A stretch of 64,000 nucleotides of DNA, taken from positions 310,001 to 374,000 of the forward strand of contig JADJJT010000001.1 of assembly GCA_016706405.1 (NCBI GenBank), read 5' to 3'. This stretch comes from Sphingobacteriales bacterium. GTDB lineage: Bacteria > Bacteroidota > Bacteroidia > Chitinophagales > UBA2359. Below the pieces are notes generated by a model. That model made no database searches, had not been told where the DNA came from, and worked only from the letters and a program-made list of their open reading frames with translations. Every line of letters begins with the position of its first letter. Within the stretch, counting starts at the first letter, position 1. Positions 34,763 through 43,173 of this stretch are shown here, piece after piece. Made by a program: the position numbers and the translations under genes.

Positions 34763-35215
34763 ATGAACTACGTTTACCGCAACACTCTAGTTTTAAATAG
34801 CTTGGTTTTGGCCTTTGTTTGTTTGGTTATAAGCTGCGCAAAAAGCAACGACATAGCTATTACCGATTTGCAACCGCTTGAAATGCCCGACTGTTTTAAC
34901 CCTAAGCAATTTGAAGTAGTAATTGACGATGTGCAAACCTATAATAGTTTAATTGAAATAACCTGCCAAGGGCAACAATTGCCCTATATTAAATTTGGAC
35001 AGCAAACACTTTTGGGTAATCAAACATCTGTGGCGGGCTGCACCGCTTTTTACACCCGCACCTTAACTGCCGACAGCGAAGCCAAATTATATATTTACCA
35101 CATTACCGTGAACGCCGAAGGCAGTTGCGAAAAAATACTAAGCCATAAGAACTGGGTGTTAGTGCCAAAACTTCCCGAAGGCTATACCGTTAAATTTGAG
35201 GTAGAATATTTATAA
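34763..35215 (+). CDS. Small lipoprotein of unknown function
   Basis: A 150-residue protein with a lipoprotein signal (VLAFVCLVISC). The mature part has four cysteines (CFNPKQF, EITCQGQQ, AGCTAFY, GSCEKIL), probably two disulfides, and alternates beta strands. No family recognised. Its stop overlaps the end of the convergent methylmalonyl-CoA epimerase gene by 6 bp. Confidence 0.6.
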   Translation: MNYVYRNTLVLNSLVLAFVCLVISCAKSNDIAITDLQPLEMPDCFNPKQFEVVIDDVQTYNSLIEITCQGQQLPYIKFGQQTLLGNQTSVAGCTAFYTRTLTADSEAKLYIYHITVNAEGSCEKILSHKNWVLVPKLPEGYTVKFEVEYL

Positions 35216-35671
35216 AATAGCAGGTTGTAATCTTTCGGGGGCAACCAAGGGCAAAGCGTTATCTTGGCAAAGTTCGGTAAGTACCCCATTGCAATTTTTA
35301 GGGTGAATAAAGCAAATCCATTTGTTATCTGCACCAGGTTTAGGGCAGGGGTTAAGCAGGGTAAACCCTTGCGCACTTAATTGCAGCATAGCCTCTACAA
35401 TATTTGGCACGGCGTAGGCTATATGATGTAGCCCCTCGCCGCGTTTGGCAATAAAATTAGCAATTGGGCTGGTTGAGGTGGTAGCAGCTAAGAGCTCAAT
35501 TTTAGTATTTCCGACCATAAAAAATAAAGTACTAACCCCTTCACTTTCAACCTCTTCGTGCTTGTAGGGCGGTGTATTTAGTAATTGGGTATAAACAAGA
35601 CGGGCGGCAGTCAAATCTTTAACGGCAATGCCTATATGTTCAACATGGGTAAACAAATTAGTAGTTGGCAT
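35210..35671 (-). CDS. mce: Methylmalonyl-CoA epimerase
   Basis: Glyoxalase-fold enzyme interconverting the (R)- and (S)-methylmalonyl-CoA epimers. Conserved metal and active-site segments are VEHIGIAVKDLTAARLVY, VSTLFFMVGNTKIELLAA, GEGLHHIAYAVPNI and FIHPKNCNGVLTELCQ, containing the His, Glu and His ligands. The start is taken at 35671 (MPTTNLFTHVEHIG); the open frame reaches 35842 but the extra 57 residues are not family-like. It is 153 residues long. No mutase genes are in the window. Confidence 0.88.
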   Translation of the reverse strand: MPTTNLFTHVEHIGIAVKDLTAARLVYTQLLNTPPYKHEEVESEGVSTLFFMVGNTKIELLAATTSTSPIANFIAKRGEGLHHIAYAVPNIVEAMLQLSAQGFTLLNPCPKPGADNKWICFIHPKNCNGVLTELCQDNALPLVAPERLQPAIL

Positions 35672-35959
35672 TTGTTTTTTTACTTTGTTTTGATTGAAGA
35701 ATGAAAAAGTACAGTTTATGCACTCTTTTTGTAAAATTGAAAATATGCGCTTCGTTATAATTAAATTATGCCTAATTTTGTTGGCAGTTTTGCCCGCACG
35801 TTTTATTACTGCGCCTATAGCTATGCAAAATTTAACAAACAACTAACCAACCCATTTAGTTTTTTTAGCGTCAATTTATGCGGTGCCAGTTTATTTAATT
35901 TACCTGCCGCGCTTACTTGGTTAAGGTTTGATTTGTTTATTACTTAAGATTTTTTACAC

Positions 35960-37168
35960 ATGAGTATTGTTTTTTTGAATAAGTCGTTTTTTACTTCGCT
36001 TTTATTATTTCTGTTTTTATTATTAGCAACAGCCTCTCAGGCGTTGGCACAAAAAAACTTGCGCAAATATAGCAACGATTTTTTAAGCATAGGCGTTGGT
36101 GCGCGGGCTGCCGCCATGGGAAACACCCAAACTGCCACTGTCAATAATGTTAATGCCGGTTATTGGAATCCGGCCGGACTTACCCAGCTAAAACATTTTC
36201 AACTTGGGTTAATGCACAACGAATGGTTTGCCAGCGTAGCAAAATACGATTATGTGGCTTTTGCCACTCCAATTACCAACAATAAACGCGCCATAGGCTT
36301 TAGTGCCATTCGGTTAGGCGTTGACGACATACCCAATACCCTAAATTTAGTTGCCCCCGACGGCAGTATAAACTATAATAATATTACCACTTTTTCGGCA
36401 GCCGATTATGCCTTTTTGGTGTCGTATGCCCAAACACTTAAAAAAATTAGTATTGGAACAAATGCCAAAGTTATACACCGGGCAGTGGGTAAATTTGCCA
36501 AAGCCTGGGGCGTAGGCTTAGACGTGGCTTTATTATACAAAACCAAAAAACTTAATGTTGGCGTTACCGTTAAAGACCTAACCTTTACGCCAGTTCGCTG
36601 GAGTACAAGTTTTACCGAAGAAGAGCAAACACAACTGCAATTATCCGGAAATTTGATACCGCTGAACACCACCGAGTTGGCCGGACAAAAACTTAGCGCC
36701 GGCATAGGTTATAGGTTTCCAATGGGCAAAAAAGCAGGGCTAACCCTTGCCGCCGATTTTGACTTTACCTTCGATGGCAAACGCAATACCTTAGTAAGTT
36801 CTGACATCCTTAGCATTGACCCCCACGCCGGCCTTGAGTTTGACTTGAACAATATTGTATTTTTACGCGCCGGAATTAACAATATACAAAAAGTAATGGA
36901 CGACGCCGGCAACCCACAAAGCACCACAGCCGTACAACCCAATTTTGGTGCGGGTTTTCGTGTTAAAGAAATTCAAATAGACTACGCCTTAGCTGCCAAT
37001 CGTATGGCCGAAGGGATATACTCGCATATAATTTCGTTACAGTTAGATATTTTTAAAAGAAAAAATAAGCCCGCTGCGCCAAAAGCTGTACCCCTGTTGC
37101 AACAACCAAATCCGGAGCAACCCCTTACCCCCACTGATACCACCCCCGAAAACGACGACAACAAATAG
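35960..37168 (+). CDS. PorV/PorQ-family outer-membrane protein (1)
   Basis: A 402-residue outer-membrane barrel. The signal peptide LLLFLFLLLATASQALAQ precedes FLSIGVGARAAAMGNTQTATVNNVNAGYWNPAGL, the diagnostic start of the PorV/PorQ family (FadL-related fold). Later strands include LQLGLMHNEWFASV-type and GAGFRVKEIQIDYALA segments. The C-terminus ends in a Pro-rich tail. PorV shuttles T9SS cargo for surface attachment; PorQ is involved in the T9SS maturation complex. Which paralogue this is cannot be decided; a second family member lies at 41877-42962. Confidence 0.82.
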   Translation: MSIVFLNKSFFTSLLLFLFLLLATASQALAQKNLRKYSNDFLSIGVGARAAAMGNTQTATVNNVNAGYWNPAGLTQLKHFQLGLMHNEWFASVAKYDYVAFATPITNNKRAIGFSAIRLGVDDIPNTLNLVAPDGSINYNNITTFSAADYAFLVSYAQTLKKISIGTNAKVIHRAVGKFAKAWGVGLDVALLYKTKKLNVGVTVKDLTFTPVRWSTSFTEEEQTQLQLSGNLIPLNTTELAGQKLSAGIGYRFPMGKKAGLTLAADFDFTFDGKRNTLVSSDILSIDPHAGLEFDLNNIVFLRAGINNIQKVMDDAGNPQSTTAVQPNFGAGFRVKEIQIDYALAANRMAEGIYSHIISLQLDIFKRKNKPAAPKAVPLLQQPNPEQPLTPTDTTPENDDNK

Positions 37169-37313
37169 AAAAAATATCGTTTTTTATCTGGGTAGATTAA
37201 AAAAAAGGCGGTAATAGTATTGTTATTGTTATGTTTAAAAGGCAAGTAAATTTTTGGCATTTATTTAATTGCTGCTTGCTTGTGTTTTACGTGCTCTTAC
37301 CGTTGCTGCTAAA

Positions 37314-38468
37314 ATGAAAATATTACTATTTTTTAGGGTTTTACTGCTGTGGCCTTTTGCCCAGTTGTATGGATTAGGGGTTTGGCTGCGAAACTATGCT
37401 TATAAAAAAGGCTATTTTGAAACTCAAAAGTTTGCCATACCTACCATAGTAATAGGTAATTTAATAGCGGGCGGATCCGGAAAAACGCCACATGCCGCTT
37501 GGTTATTAGCCCAATTACTACAAGCAGGGCTGCATCCGGCTCTGTTAAGCAGAGGCTATGGTCGGGCAACCAAGGGGTTTGTGCTAGCCTCAAAACAGAG
37601 TAGTGCTGCCCAAATTGGAGACGAGCCTTTAATGATATATCAACGATTTGCCCAACAACAACCTACAAGTCCCTTACCCGTGGCTGTTTGCGAGCAACGT
37701 ACCGAAGGCATAACCCAACTATTGCAACACTACCCAAACTTAAATGCAATAGTTTTAGACGATGCCTATCAACACCGAGCTTTGGAAGCACATTTATACG
37801 TGTTGCTAACCCAATATAACAGGCTATTTACTGCCGATTATTTGCTTCCGGCCGGAAACCTGCGCGAGCCTGCCTGCGCTGCTAACCGCGCTCAGGCAGT
37901 AATTGTTACTAAATGTCCAAAAAATTTATCGCAGCACAACAAACAAAAAATTATACAACAATTGACTCCCTTTTTAAAGCAAAGGCAGCCCGTATTTTTT
38001 ACACGGTATGTATATGGACAACCTTATGCTTTGCATCCATCATTAAACAACAATAATAACCAACCTGTTTTTAAAGGCTGGCATAACTACCAAGCAATAT
38101 TATTGGTTTGTGGCATTGCCCAACCTAAGCCCCTACTACAATATTTACAAAGCCAACTGCGATTAAAAAACAAGCAAGGGCAACAAGTTTTTATCCGCTT
38201 TTTTGCCGACCACCATGTTTACACCTCAGCAAATTTTGCACAAATTGCTCATTTTTGCCATAAATGGCAGCTAAACAACCCCAAGAACCAACAAATTGCC
38301 GTTGTTACTACCCAAAAAGATGCCGTAAAATGGCAAGAGGCCACTTGGCCACAAGGCTTTAATTGCCCGGTTTGGGTACAACCAATTGACCTGCTTTTTG
38401 ATGATGAACAAGAAGCCGGGCAGCTAACAGAAATGGTTTTAAATTGTATCCGGAAAGCAAATTATTAA
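37314..38468 (+). CDS. lpxK: Tetraacyldisaccharide 4'-kinase LpxK
   Basis: Inner-membrane kinase that phosphorylates the lipid A disaccharide at the 4' position. An N-terminal membrane-associated helix (ILLFFRVLLLWPFAQLYGL) is followed by IPTIVIGNLIAGGSGKTP, the P-loop, then PALLSRGYGRATKG, AQIGDEPLMIYQRF, AIVLDDAYQHRAL, and TQKDAVKW near the end. I start at the ATG at 37314 (384 residues) because the longer frame uses a TTG at 37269 and adds no family sequence. lpxB is at 10.6 kb. Confidence 0.93.
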   Translation: MKILLFFRVLLLWPFAQLYGLGVWLRNYAYKKGYFETQKFAIPTIVIGNLIAGGSGKTPHAAWLLAQLLQAGLHPALLSRGYGRATKGFVLASKQSSAAQIGDEPLMIYQRFAQQQPTSPLPVAVCEQRTEGITQLLQHYPNLNAIVLDDAYQHRALEAHLYVLLTQYNRLFTADYLLPAGNLREPACAANRAQAVIVTKCPKNLSQHNKQKIIQQLTPFLKQRQPVFFTRYVYGQPYALHPSLNNNNNQPVFKGWHNYQAILLVCGIAQPKPLLQYLQSQLRLKNKQGQQVFIRFFADHHVYTSANFAQIAHFCHKWQLNNPKNQQIAVVTTQKDAVKWQEATWPQGFNCPVWVQPIDLLFDDEQEAGQLTEMVLNCIRKANY

Positions 38469-38558
38469 GTATGGTTTTTTACTTCATCCGGATAATAAAT
38501 ATTGCCAAGAGTAGTCGTTAAAAACACTATTAGTTTCTAATAATTAAAGAAGTTATTG

Positions 38559-39176
38559 CTACAAATTGTTTAAAGCCTGCCGTATCAGCGTTTCAACATT
38601 GGCAATAGCGGGGTTTGCTTTTAGCACTTTTTGAATGGCTTGTACCGCAACTGGTTTGGCAATACCTAAATTAATAAGTGCTGCCAGTGCTTCGGCTTGA
38701 AAATTGTTTGTAGCGTTAGCGTTGCTGCCTCCGGATATTGGAGTAAGGGTTGCCAAATTGGTATCGGCAAAGGCTTTTCCAAGCTTGTCTTTTAGTTCAA
38801 GTACAATACGTTCGGCAGTTTTTGCGCCAATCCCTTTTATTCGTTTTAAACTTGTATGGTCGCCGGTAGTAATGGCAGTAAGCAATTCTTGGGGGCGCAT
38901 AAATGATAGCATAACTTGTGCAGTACTTGGCCCAACGCCATTTACCGATACTAACTGTAAAAACAAATCGCGCTCGGCTTCGTCAAAAAAGCCATATAAA
39001 ATATGGGCATCTTCGCGCACAGCTAACCAGGTAAATAGTTTGGCCTCGTTTAAATTTTGGATGGCGGTAAAGGTATTAAGGCTAATATGTAGCCAATATG
39101 CCACGCCGCCGCTTGTTTCGATAATAATTTGCGCAGGCGATTTAAACACTAACGCGCCCTTTATATATGCGTACAT
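38559..39176 (-). CDS. ruvA: Holliday junction DNA helicase subunit RuvA
   Basis: Tetrameric Holliday-junction binding protein that loads the RuvB motor during recombinational repair. Domain I is MYAYIKGALVFKSPAQIIIETSGGVAY. The helix-hairpin-helix pair appears as LVSVNGVGPSTAQVMLS and LKRIKGIGAKTAERIVLELKDKLG. The C-terminal domain III (ALAALINLGIAKPVAVQAI) follows a Thr/Asn-rich linker. At 205 residues it has the usual length. No ruvB or ruvC is adjacent. Confidence 0.95.
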   Translation of the reverse strand: MYAYIKGALVFKSPAQIIIETSGGVAYWLHISLNTFTAIQNLNEAKLFTWLAVREDAHILYGFFDEAERDLFLQLVSVNGVGPSTAQVMLSFMRPQELLTAITTGDHTSLKRIKGIGAKTAERIVLELKDKLGKAFADTNLATLTPISGGSNANATNNFQAEALAALINLGIAKPVAVQAIQKVLKANPAIANVETLIRQALNNL

Positions 39177-39220
39177 AAAACTAAATAAGCGGTTAAATTA
39201 GCAAGGGTTACTTTATGTGT

Positions 39221-40786
39221 TTACTTAATTTTTAAGGCTGCCTCTAAATCTTTGGTCAAAAGCGGGTCGCTGGGTCGGCGGGCATTGCCATCGTATAATT
39301 TGCCATTGCGGTCAATAATTACAAAACGCGGGATACCCGATATTTGATACGCTTCGTTAATACTTTTATTTGTTCCGGCCCAAATATGTGTTCCGCCAAA
39401 TCCTTTTTCGTTGTCGTTTAAAAATTTTAACCAAGCATTTTTATCTTTATCAACCGAAGTGTATAAAAATACAATATCTTTATTATCTTTATATTTTTTT
39501 ACTAATTCTTTCGAGTGCGGCATTTCTTTTCGGCAGGGTCCGCACCAGGTAGCCCAAAAGTCTAAATACACTACTTTTCCTTTAAAATCGGCGAGGGTAA
39601 CCGTTTTTCCGGTACTGTCTTGGGCTGTAAAGTCAGATGCTGCTGTACCTCTTGCCATTTTTGCTGCTCGTTGGTAATATACATCCGTTATTTTAAGCAA
39701 TTCGGCCGGAGGATTTGTTTTTTGAAGGTCGTCGTAATAGGGTAAAATATTATCGGGTTTGCCGTTGGTAATACCTTCAATAAAAACTCGCGCCAAGGCG
39801 TACTGTAAGGGTGCTCCTTTAAGCAAACTAATAGTAGATTTAGCCATATCGGCGTAAAAATCCGATGCATCGTATTTTGGGTTATTATCTATTTTTTTAC
39901 CTACTTCGCTTAGCATATAGGTTTGCAAATAGTTGGTATAGCTTGGGTAATAAATCATTTCGTCATTGTGCAGCGGTGCTTCGGCATTATTTTGAAAGGC
40001 ATAGTAGTTCACGTTCATATTGGTTTTTAAACCTTTATTTTTAGTGCTTCTTGCGTGTAAATAAGGGTATCCGGCAATGGCTGCGCCATGTGTGTAGTGT
40101 AAATCGCGTTTAGCAATGCGCTCAAAACCTGGGCTAACTTTATTGGTGGCAAAAAACGAAATTGCATAGTTTAGCTGAATGGTCAACAAACTATCGGCAT
40201 ACTTTTTATAATCGCCATAAGCAAGCGTTAATTTTTCGGGGTCTTCATATTTTTTTATCGTTGCTAAAAGGCTGCTTTGCTGTAACAAGTATATTTGCTC
40301 GTTAGCACTTGATCCGGTAAATTGTATATTGGTATTTTTTCCGGATGCTGGATGCATTGTCAGGTATAAACTATCGCCCGGAGCGGCATATATTGGCAAG
40401 GCACGCCCCTGATTTACAAACAATATTTGCATTGGCAGCGGTATTGTCGTTTTAATACAAAAATTGCCTTTAGCATCCATATTGTCTTTAACCTGTGTTT
40501 TTTGTGTTGGGCTAAGCGGATTGGTGGCCATTTGCAGGCTAACTACGGTATCGGCTGCATTGGCAATATTGCCGCAAATAATAAAATTGGGTGCTATGTG
40601 TTGATGTTGTTGTTGGTGGTCTGTTTTACTGCTGACGTTTGTTTTTGCAGTTACAACCGGTGTGTTTTGCGCGTTTGCTATAATTATGCTACAATAAGTT
40701 GTTAAGGTAAAAAAGGCGATACATTTGGTACCGGTATTTATAAATATGCGCTTAATAAAATTAAAATTAAAATGAAAATGAAACAT
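39221..40786 (-). CDS. TlpA-like exported thioredoxin with N-terminal DUF4369-like domain
   Basis: A 521-residue exported thiol-disulfide protein. The signal peptide (IAFFTLTTYCSIIIANA) ends near residue 38. The N-terminal ~100 mature residues (FIICGNIANAADTVV to GDSLYLTMHP) resemble the DUF4369 domain often found before TlpA domains. A helical middle region precedes a thioredoxin domain with VYLDFWATWCGPCRKEMPHS, the CGPC active site, and the cis-Pro strand ISGIPRFVIIDRNGK. Likely role: periplasmic disulfide reduction or cytochrome maturation. A -33/-7 promoter with a 20-bp spacer lies at 40871-40901. Confidence 0.88.
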   Translation of the reverse strand: MFHFHFNFNFIKRIFINTGTKCIAFFTLTTYCSIIIANAQNTPVVTAKTNVSSKTDHQQQHQHIAPNFIICGNIANAADTVVSLQMATNPLSPTQKTQVKDNMDAKGNFCIKTTIPLPMQILFVNQGRALPIYAAPGDSLYLTMHPASGKNTNIQFTGSSANEQIYLLQQSSLLATIKKYEDPEKLTLAYGDYKKYADSLLTIQLNYAISFFATNKVSPGFERIAKRDLHYTHGAAIAGYPYLHARSTKNKGLKTNMNVNYYAFQNNAEAPLHNDEMIYYPSYTNYLQTYMLSEVGKKIDNNPKYDASDFYADMAKSTISLLKGAPLQYALARVFIEGITNGKPDNILPYYDDLQKTNPPAELLKITDVYYQRAAKMARGTAASDFTAQDSTGKTVTLADFKGKVVYLDFWATWCGPCRKEMPHSKELVKKYKDNKDIVFLYTSVDKDKNAWLKFLNDNEKGFGGTHIWAGTNKSINEAYQISGIPRFVIIDRNGKLYDGNARRPSDPLLTKDLEAALKIK

Positions 40787-40870
40787 TGACCTATAAGGAG
40801 ATTTTTAACCTAACACATTAAAACTGTGTCGAGCTTTTTGGCAGAAAAATTTATAATTTAAAATAAAACG

Positions 40871-40901
40871 CAAAATTAAATTCTGTGTTTGGGTAAAACA
40901 A
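40871..40901 (-). promoter_or_regulatory. Promoter of the TlpA-like gene
   Basis: On the minus strand TTG (40899-40901), 20 bp, then TAATTTTG (40871-40878). It lies 85 bp upstream of the ATG at 40786. Confidence 0.65.
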
Positions 40902-41004
40902 AGTTTGAGCTAACAAAATGGTAGTTTTAGCAAATTTTAGCAAAATATCGCTTGGATTTTATCGCACTTAAACACAGCAATCGTTATTTATCCGGATTAA
41001 TTAG

Positions 41005-41033
41005 CAAAAAAGCCGGCTTAAAAATTAGCCGGC
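41005..41033 (-). terminator. Terminator of greA
   Basis: On the minus strand GCCGGCT and AGCCGGC (41012-41018 and 41027-41033) form a 7-bp stem with an 8-base loop, followed by TTTTTTGC. It is 41 bp beyond the greA stop. Confidence 0.85.
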
Positions 41034-41073
41034 CAGATATCATTTTTATTCTTGCACTATGCCCTATTTGTTA

Positions 41074-41544
41074 TTATCGGCCTATGCTTAATATTTCTAA
41101 GCGCAGTTTACCCGATGGAACAGCTATTTCTACTACGTCGCCTACGGTATGCCCTAAAATGCCCTGCGCAATAGGTGTTGAAATAGCAATTTTACCCAAT
41201 TTTAAGTCGGCTTCTTTTTCCGAAACCAACATATATTCAAGCTCTTTGTTTATGTTGAGATTTTTAAGGCGTACTTTCGACAAAATCATCACTTTGGAGC
41301 TATCTATTTTGCTTTCGTCAATTAAACGGGCATTAGCCAACTCGGTTTCGAGGGCGGCAATTTTCATTTCCAACATTCCTTGTGCTTCTTTTGCGGCATC
41401 ATACTCGGCGTTTTCCGACAAGTCGCCTTTGTCGCGTGCCTCGGCAATTTGACGGCTAATTTCTATCCGGTCTTTTGTTCTAAGTTTGTGTAGATCTTTT
41501 TTTAATTTTTCTAATCCTTCGGGGGTAAAATATTTGATAGTCAT
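41074..41544 (-). CDS. greA: Transcription elongation factor GreA
   Basis: Cleavage factor that rescues backtracked RNA polymerase by inserting a coiled coil into the secondary channel. The N-terminal coiled coil holds LSENAEYDAAKEAQG (the D-L-S-E-N-A-E-Y-D tip with its acidic pair), then MKIAALETELANARLID. The C-terminal FKBP-like domain has KLGKIAISTPIAQGILGHTVGDVVEIAVPSG. At 156 residues it has the standard length. The start is the ATG at 41544; a strong terminator follows. Confidence 0.95.
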   Translation of the reverse strand: MTIKYFTPEGLEKLKKDLHKLRTKDRIEISRQIAEARDKGDLSENAEYDAAKEAQGMLEMKIAALETELANARLIDESKIDSSKVMILSKVRLKNLNINKELEYMLVSEKEADLKLGKIAISTPIAQGILGHTVGDVVEIAVPSGKLRLEILSIGR

Positions 41545-41876
41545 GTTTGGTTTTGGTTAATTTAAATGTTTAAACTTGTATTGTAGGGAAAAAGGGAGGG
41601 AGAGTTAAATTGATTAATATTTAGGTGTGTTAAATTTAATTATACATTCCGTTTATTATGTCATATAGTCCGGAAATGCAATCAATTTAAGAATGGGCAC
41701 TGCATCTTTTGCATAGCTGTATAAAAAATAAAAACATTCGCCTGCTGTGGGAGGCAGGCGAATGTCGCATTTATAAAACGATTAATTAGGCTAAATAGTT
41801 CGCGTTTTGCTCAAAATTTGCCTTTCAAGTGCAAAGGTAAGGCATTTTTAGTAATTTACCAAATGAACCTACTAAA
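41545..41876. other. 332-bp gap between PorV-like gene and greA
   Basis: Contains the terminator at 41734-41765 and one TCCGGA near 41671. No gene was seen and no promoter for greA was clear. Confidence 0.5.
41734..41765 (-). terminator. Terminator after the second PorV-like gene
   Basis: ACATTCGCCTGC (41734-41745) and GCAGGCGAATGT (41754-41765) form a perfect 12-bp stem with an 8-base loop. On the minus strand it is followed by TTTTATTTTTTAT. It terminates the leftward gene set. Confidence 0.85.
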
Positions 41877-42962
41877 TTAAATTTCAATACGCACCCCAAT
41901 GGTATGCGAGCCACTGTAGGGGTTGGTGTGGCGGTAACCGTAATCAACACCAATTGAGGGGCCGTCGGTTTTAAGCGGTAAGTTTAGGCTTAATCCGGCA
42001 CTTAATCCGGTATAAACAGTCATCCGGCTTTCGGTGCTAAAATCGCCCATACCGCCGGTTTCGTATTTATAACCACCTCGTAGTACTAATATATTTTTAA
42101 AAGCATATTCTAAGCCGCCGCCAAGTTGATCGCTGCTAAATGCGTTCGAGCTAAAATTGCCCATTATACTTAAACGGTGTTGCTCGGCCATTTTAATATC
42201 GTAGCCAGCTCCAATATTCAATTGGGTAGGCAATTCAAAGGATTCGGTGCGAAGGTTAAAAATTAGGTTACTGTTATTTGCCTGGGCTTGGTAGGTTAAG
42301 CCGTCTCCGCCAAACTGCAAGCCAGTGCCTACGTTGCGCAATGAGATACCAAAATGTATATTGTCTTGCGGGCCGGTAACATATTGTATGCCCATATCCA
42401 TTGCAACCCCCGAGGCCGAGACGTTTGCTATGGACTCGTTGAGCAATTTAAGGCCAAAACCCACGTGAATACTGTTCGAGAAAGAGCGGGCATAACATAA
42501 GCCAATATTTAACAACTGAGGGCTAAAACTAGCACCCAACTCGGCATCGGGGTCAGAAACAAGCGTAACGGGTATATCGCCAAAACGCACCGATTGGATG
42601 GTTAAACCCAGCACATTTTTGCCATCTTCTCCGCCTAATTTAGCAGCCAAACCCAAGCCACTAATATTTACACCGCTGCCTTTAAGCCATTGGGTATTGG
42701 CAAAGGCAATATCGAGTTTTTTGGTAAAAGCTAAGCCGCCGGGGTTAAGGCTCATAGCCTCGAGGCCGGTAATATTGCTGGTAGCCATACCATGCAACCC
42801 CGACAAACGCCCCCACGACTGCATTTGCAACTCGCCAGCACCCGATTGGCCAGCGCGGTCTTTATTGCCTGCTGTAGCTGTTGGCCCCATTAAGCTAATT
42901 AAGCAAAGGGCGTACATACTTAGTAGCAGGTTTTTTACTAAAAATTGGAAATTTATGTACAT
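41877..42962 (-). CDS. PorV/PorQ-family outer-membrane protein (2)
   Basis: A 361-residue outer-membrane barrel with a signal segment (LLLSMYALCLISLMG). The N-terminal mature part LHGMATSNITGLEAMSLNPGGLAFTKK matches the PorV/PorQ start, where N-P-A-G-L is usual and here reads N-P-G-G-L. Barrel strands follow (LSIMGNFSSNAFSSDQLGGG, NILVLRGGYKYETGG). It is the third leftward gene after the TonB receptor and the 1562-residue secreted protein, which suggests a dedicated export or surface assembly partner for them. Confidence 0.8.
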   Translation of the reverse strand: MYINFQFLVKNLLLSMYALCLISLMGPTATAGNKDRAGQSGAGELQMQSWGRLSGLHGMATSNITGLEAMSLNPGGLAFTKKLDIAFANTQWLKGSGVNISGLGLAAKLGGEDGKNVLGLTIQSVRFGDIPVTLVSDPDAELGASFSPQLLNIGLCYARSFSNSIHVGFGLKLLNESIANVSASGVAMDMGIQYVTGPQDNIHFGISLRNVGTGLQFGGDGLTYQAQANNSNLIFNLRTESFELPTQLNIGAGYDIKMAEQHRLSIMGNFSSNAFSSDQLGGGLEYAFKNILVLRGGYKYETGGMGDFSTESRMTVYTGLSAGLSLNLPLKTDGPSIGVDYGYRHTNPYSGSHTIGVRIEI

Positions 42963-43068
42963 AAAATTATTTTAACAAATTAAATGGTTGTTTACATTTT
43001 TTCCGGATATTTAACTTAAGTGATAAACTTTGTTTCATCCGGATGTTTTTTAGTGCTATTAACAAACA

Positions 43069-43127
43069 AAGCAGTTGATTTTTCGCACATTAATATTTTT
43101 TTACACTGATGTAAAAATCAACTGCTT
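43069..43127 (-). terminator. 15-bp inverted repeat after the 1562-residue protein gene
   Basis: AAGCAGTTGATTTTT (43069-43083) and AAAAATCAACTGCTT (43113-43127) are perfect complements with a 29-base loop, 47 bp past the stop at 43174. It may end or attenuate transcription before the PorV-like gene. Confidence 0.55.
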
Positions 43128-43173
43128 GCTTGTTTGTCTTCTACTTTAATATTAGTCTATACTTCTTTGTTTA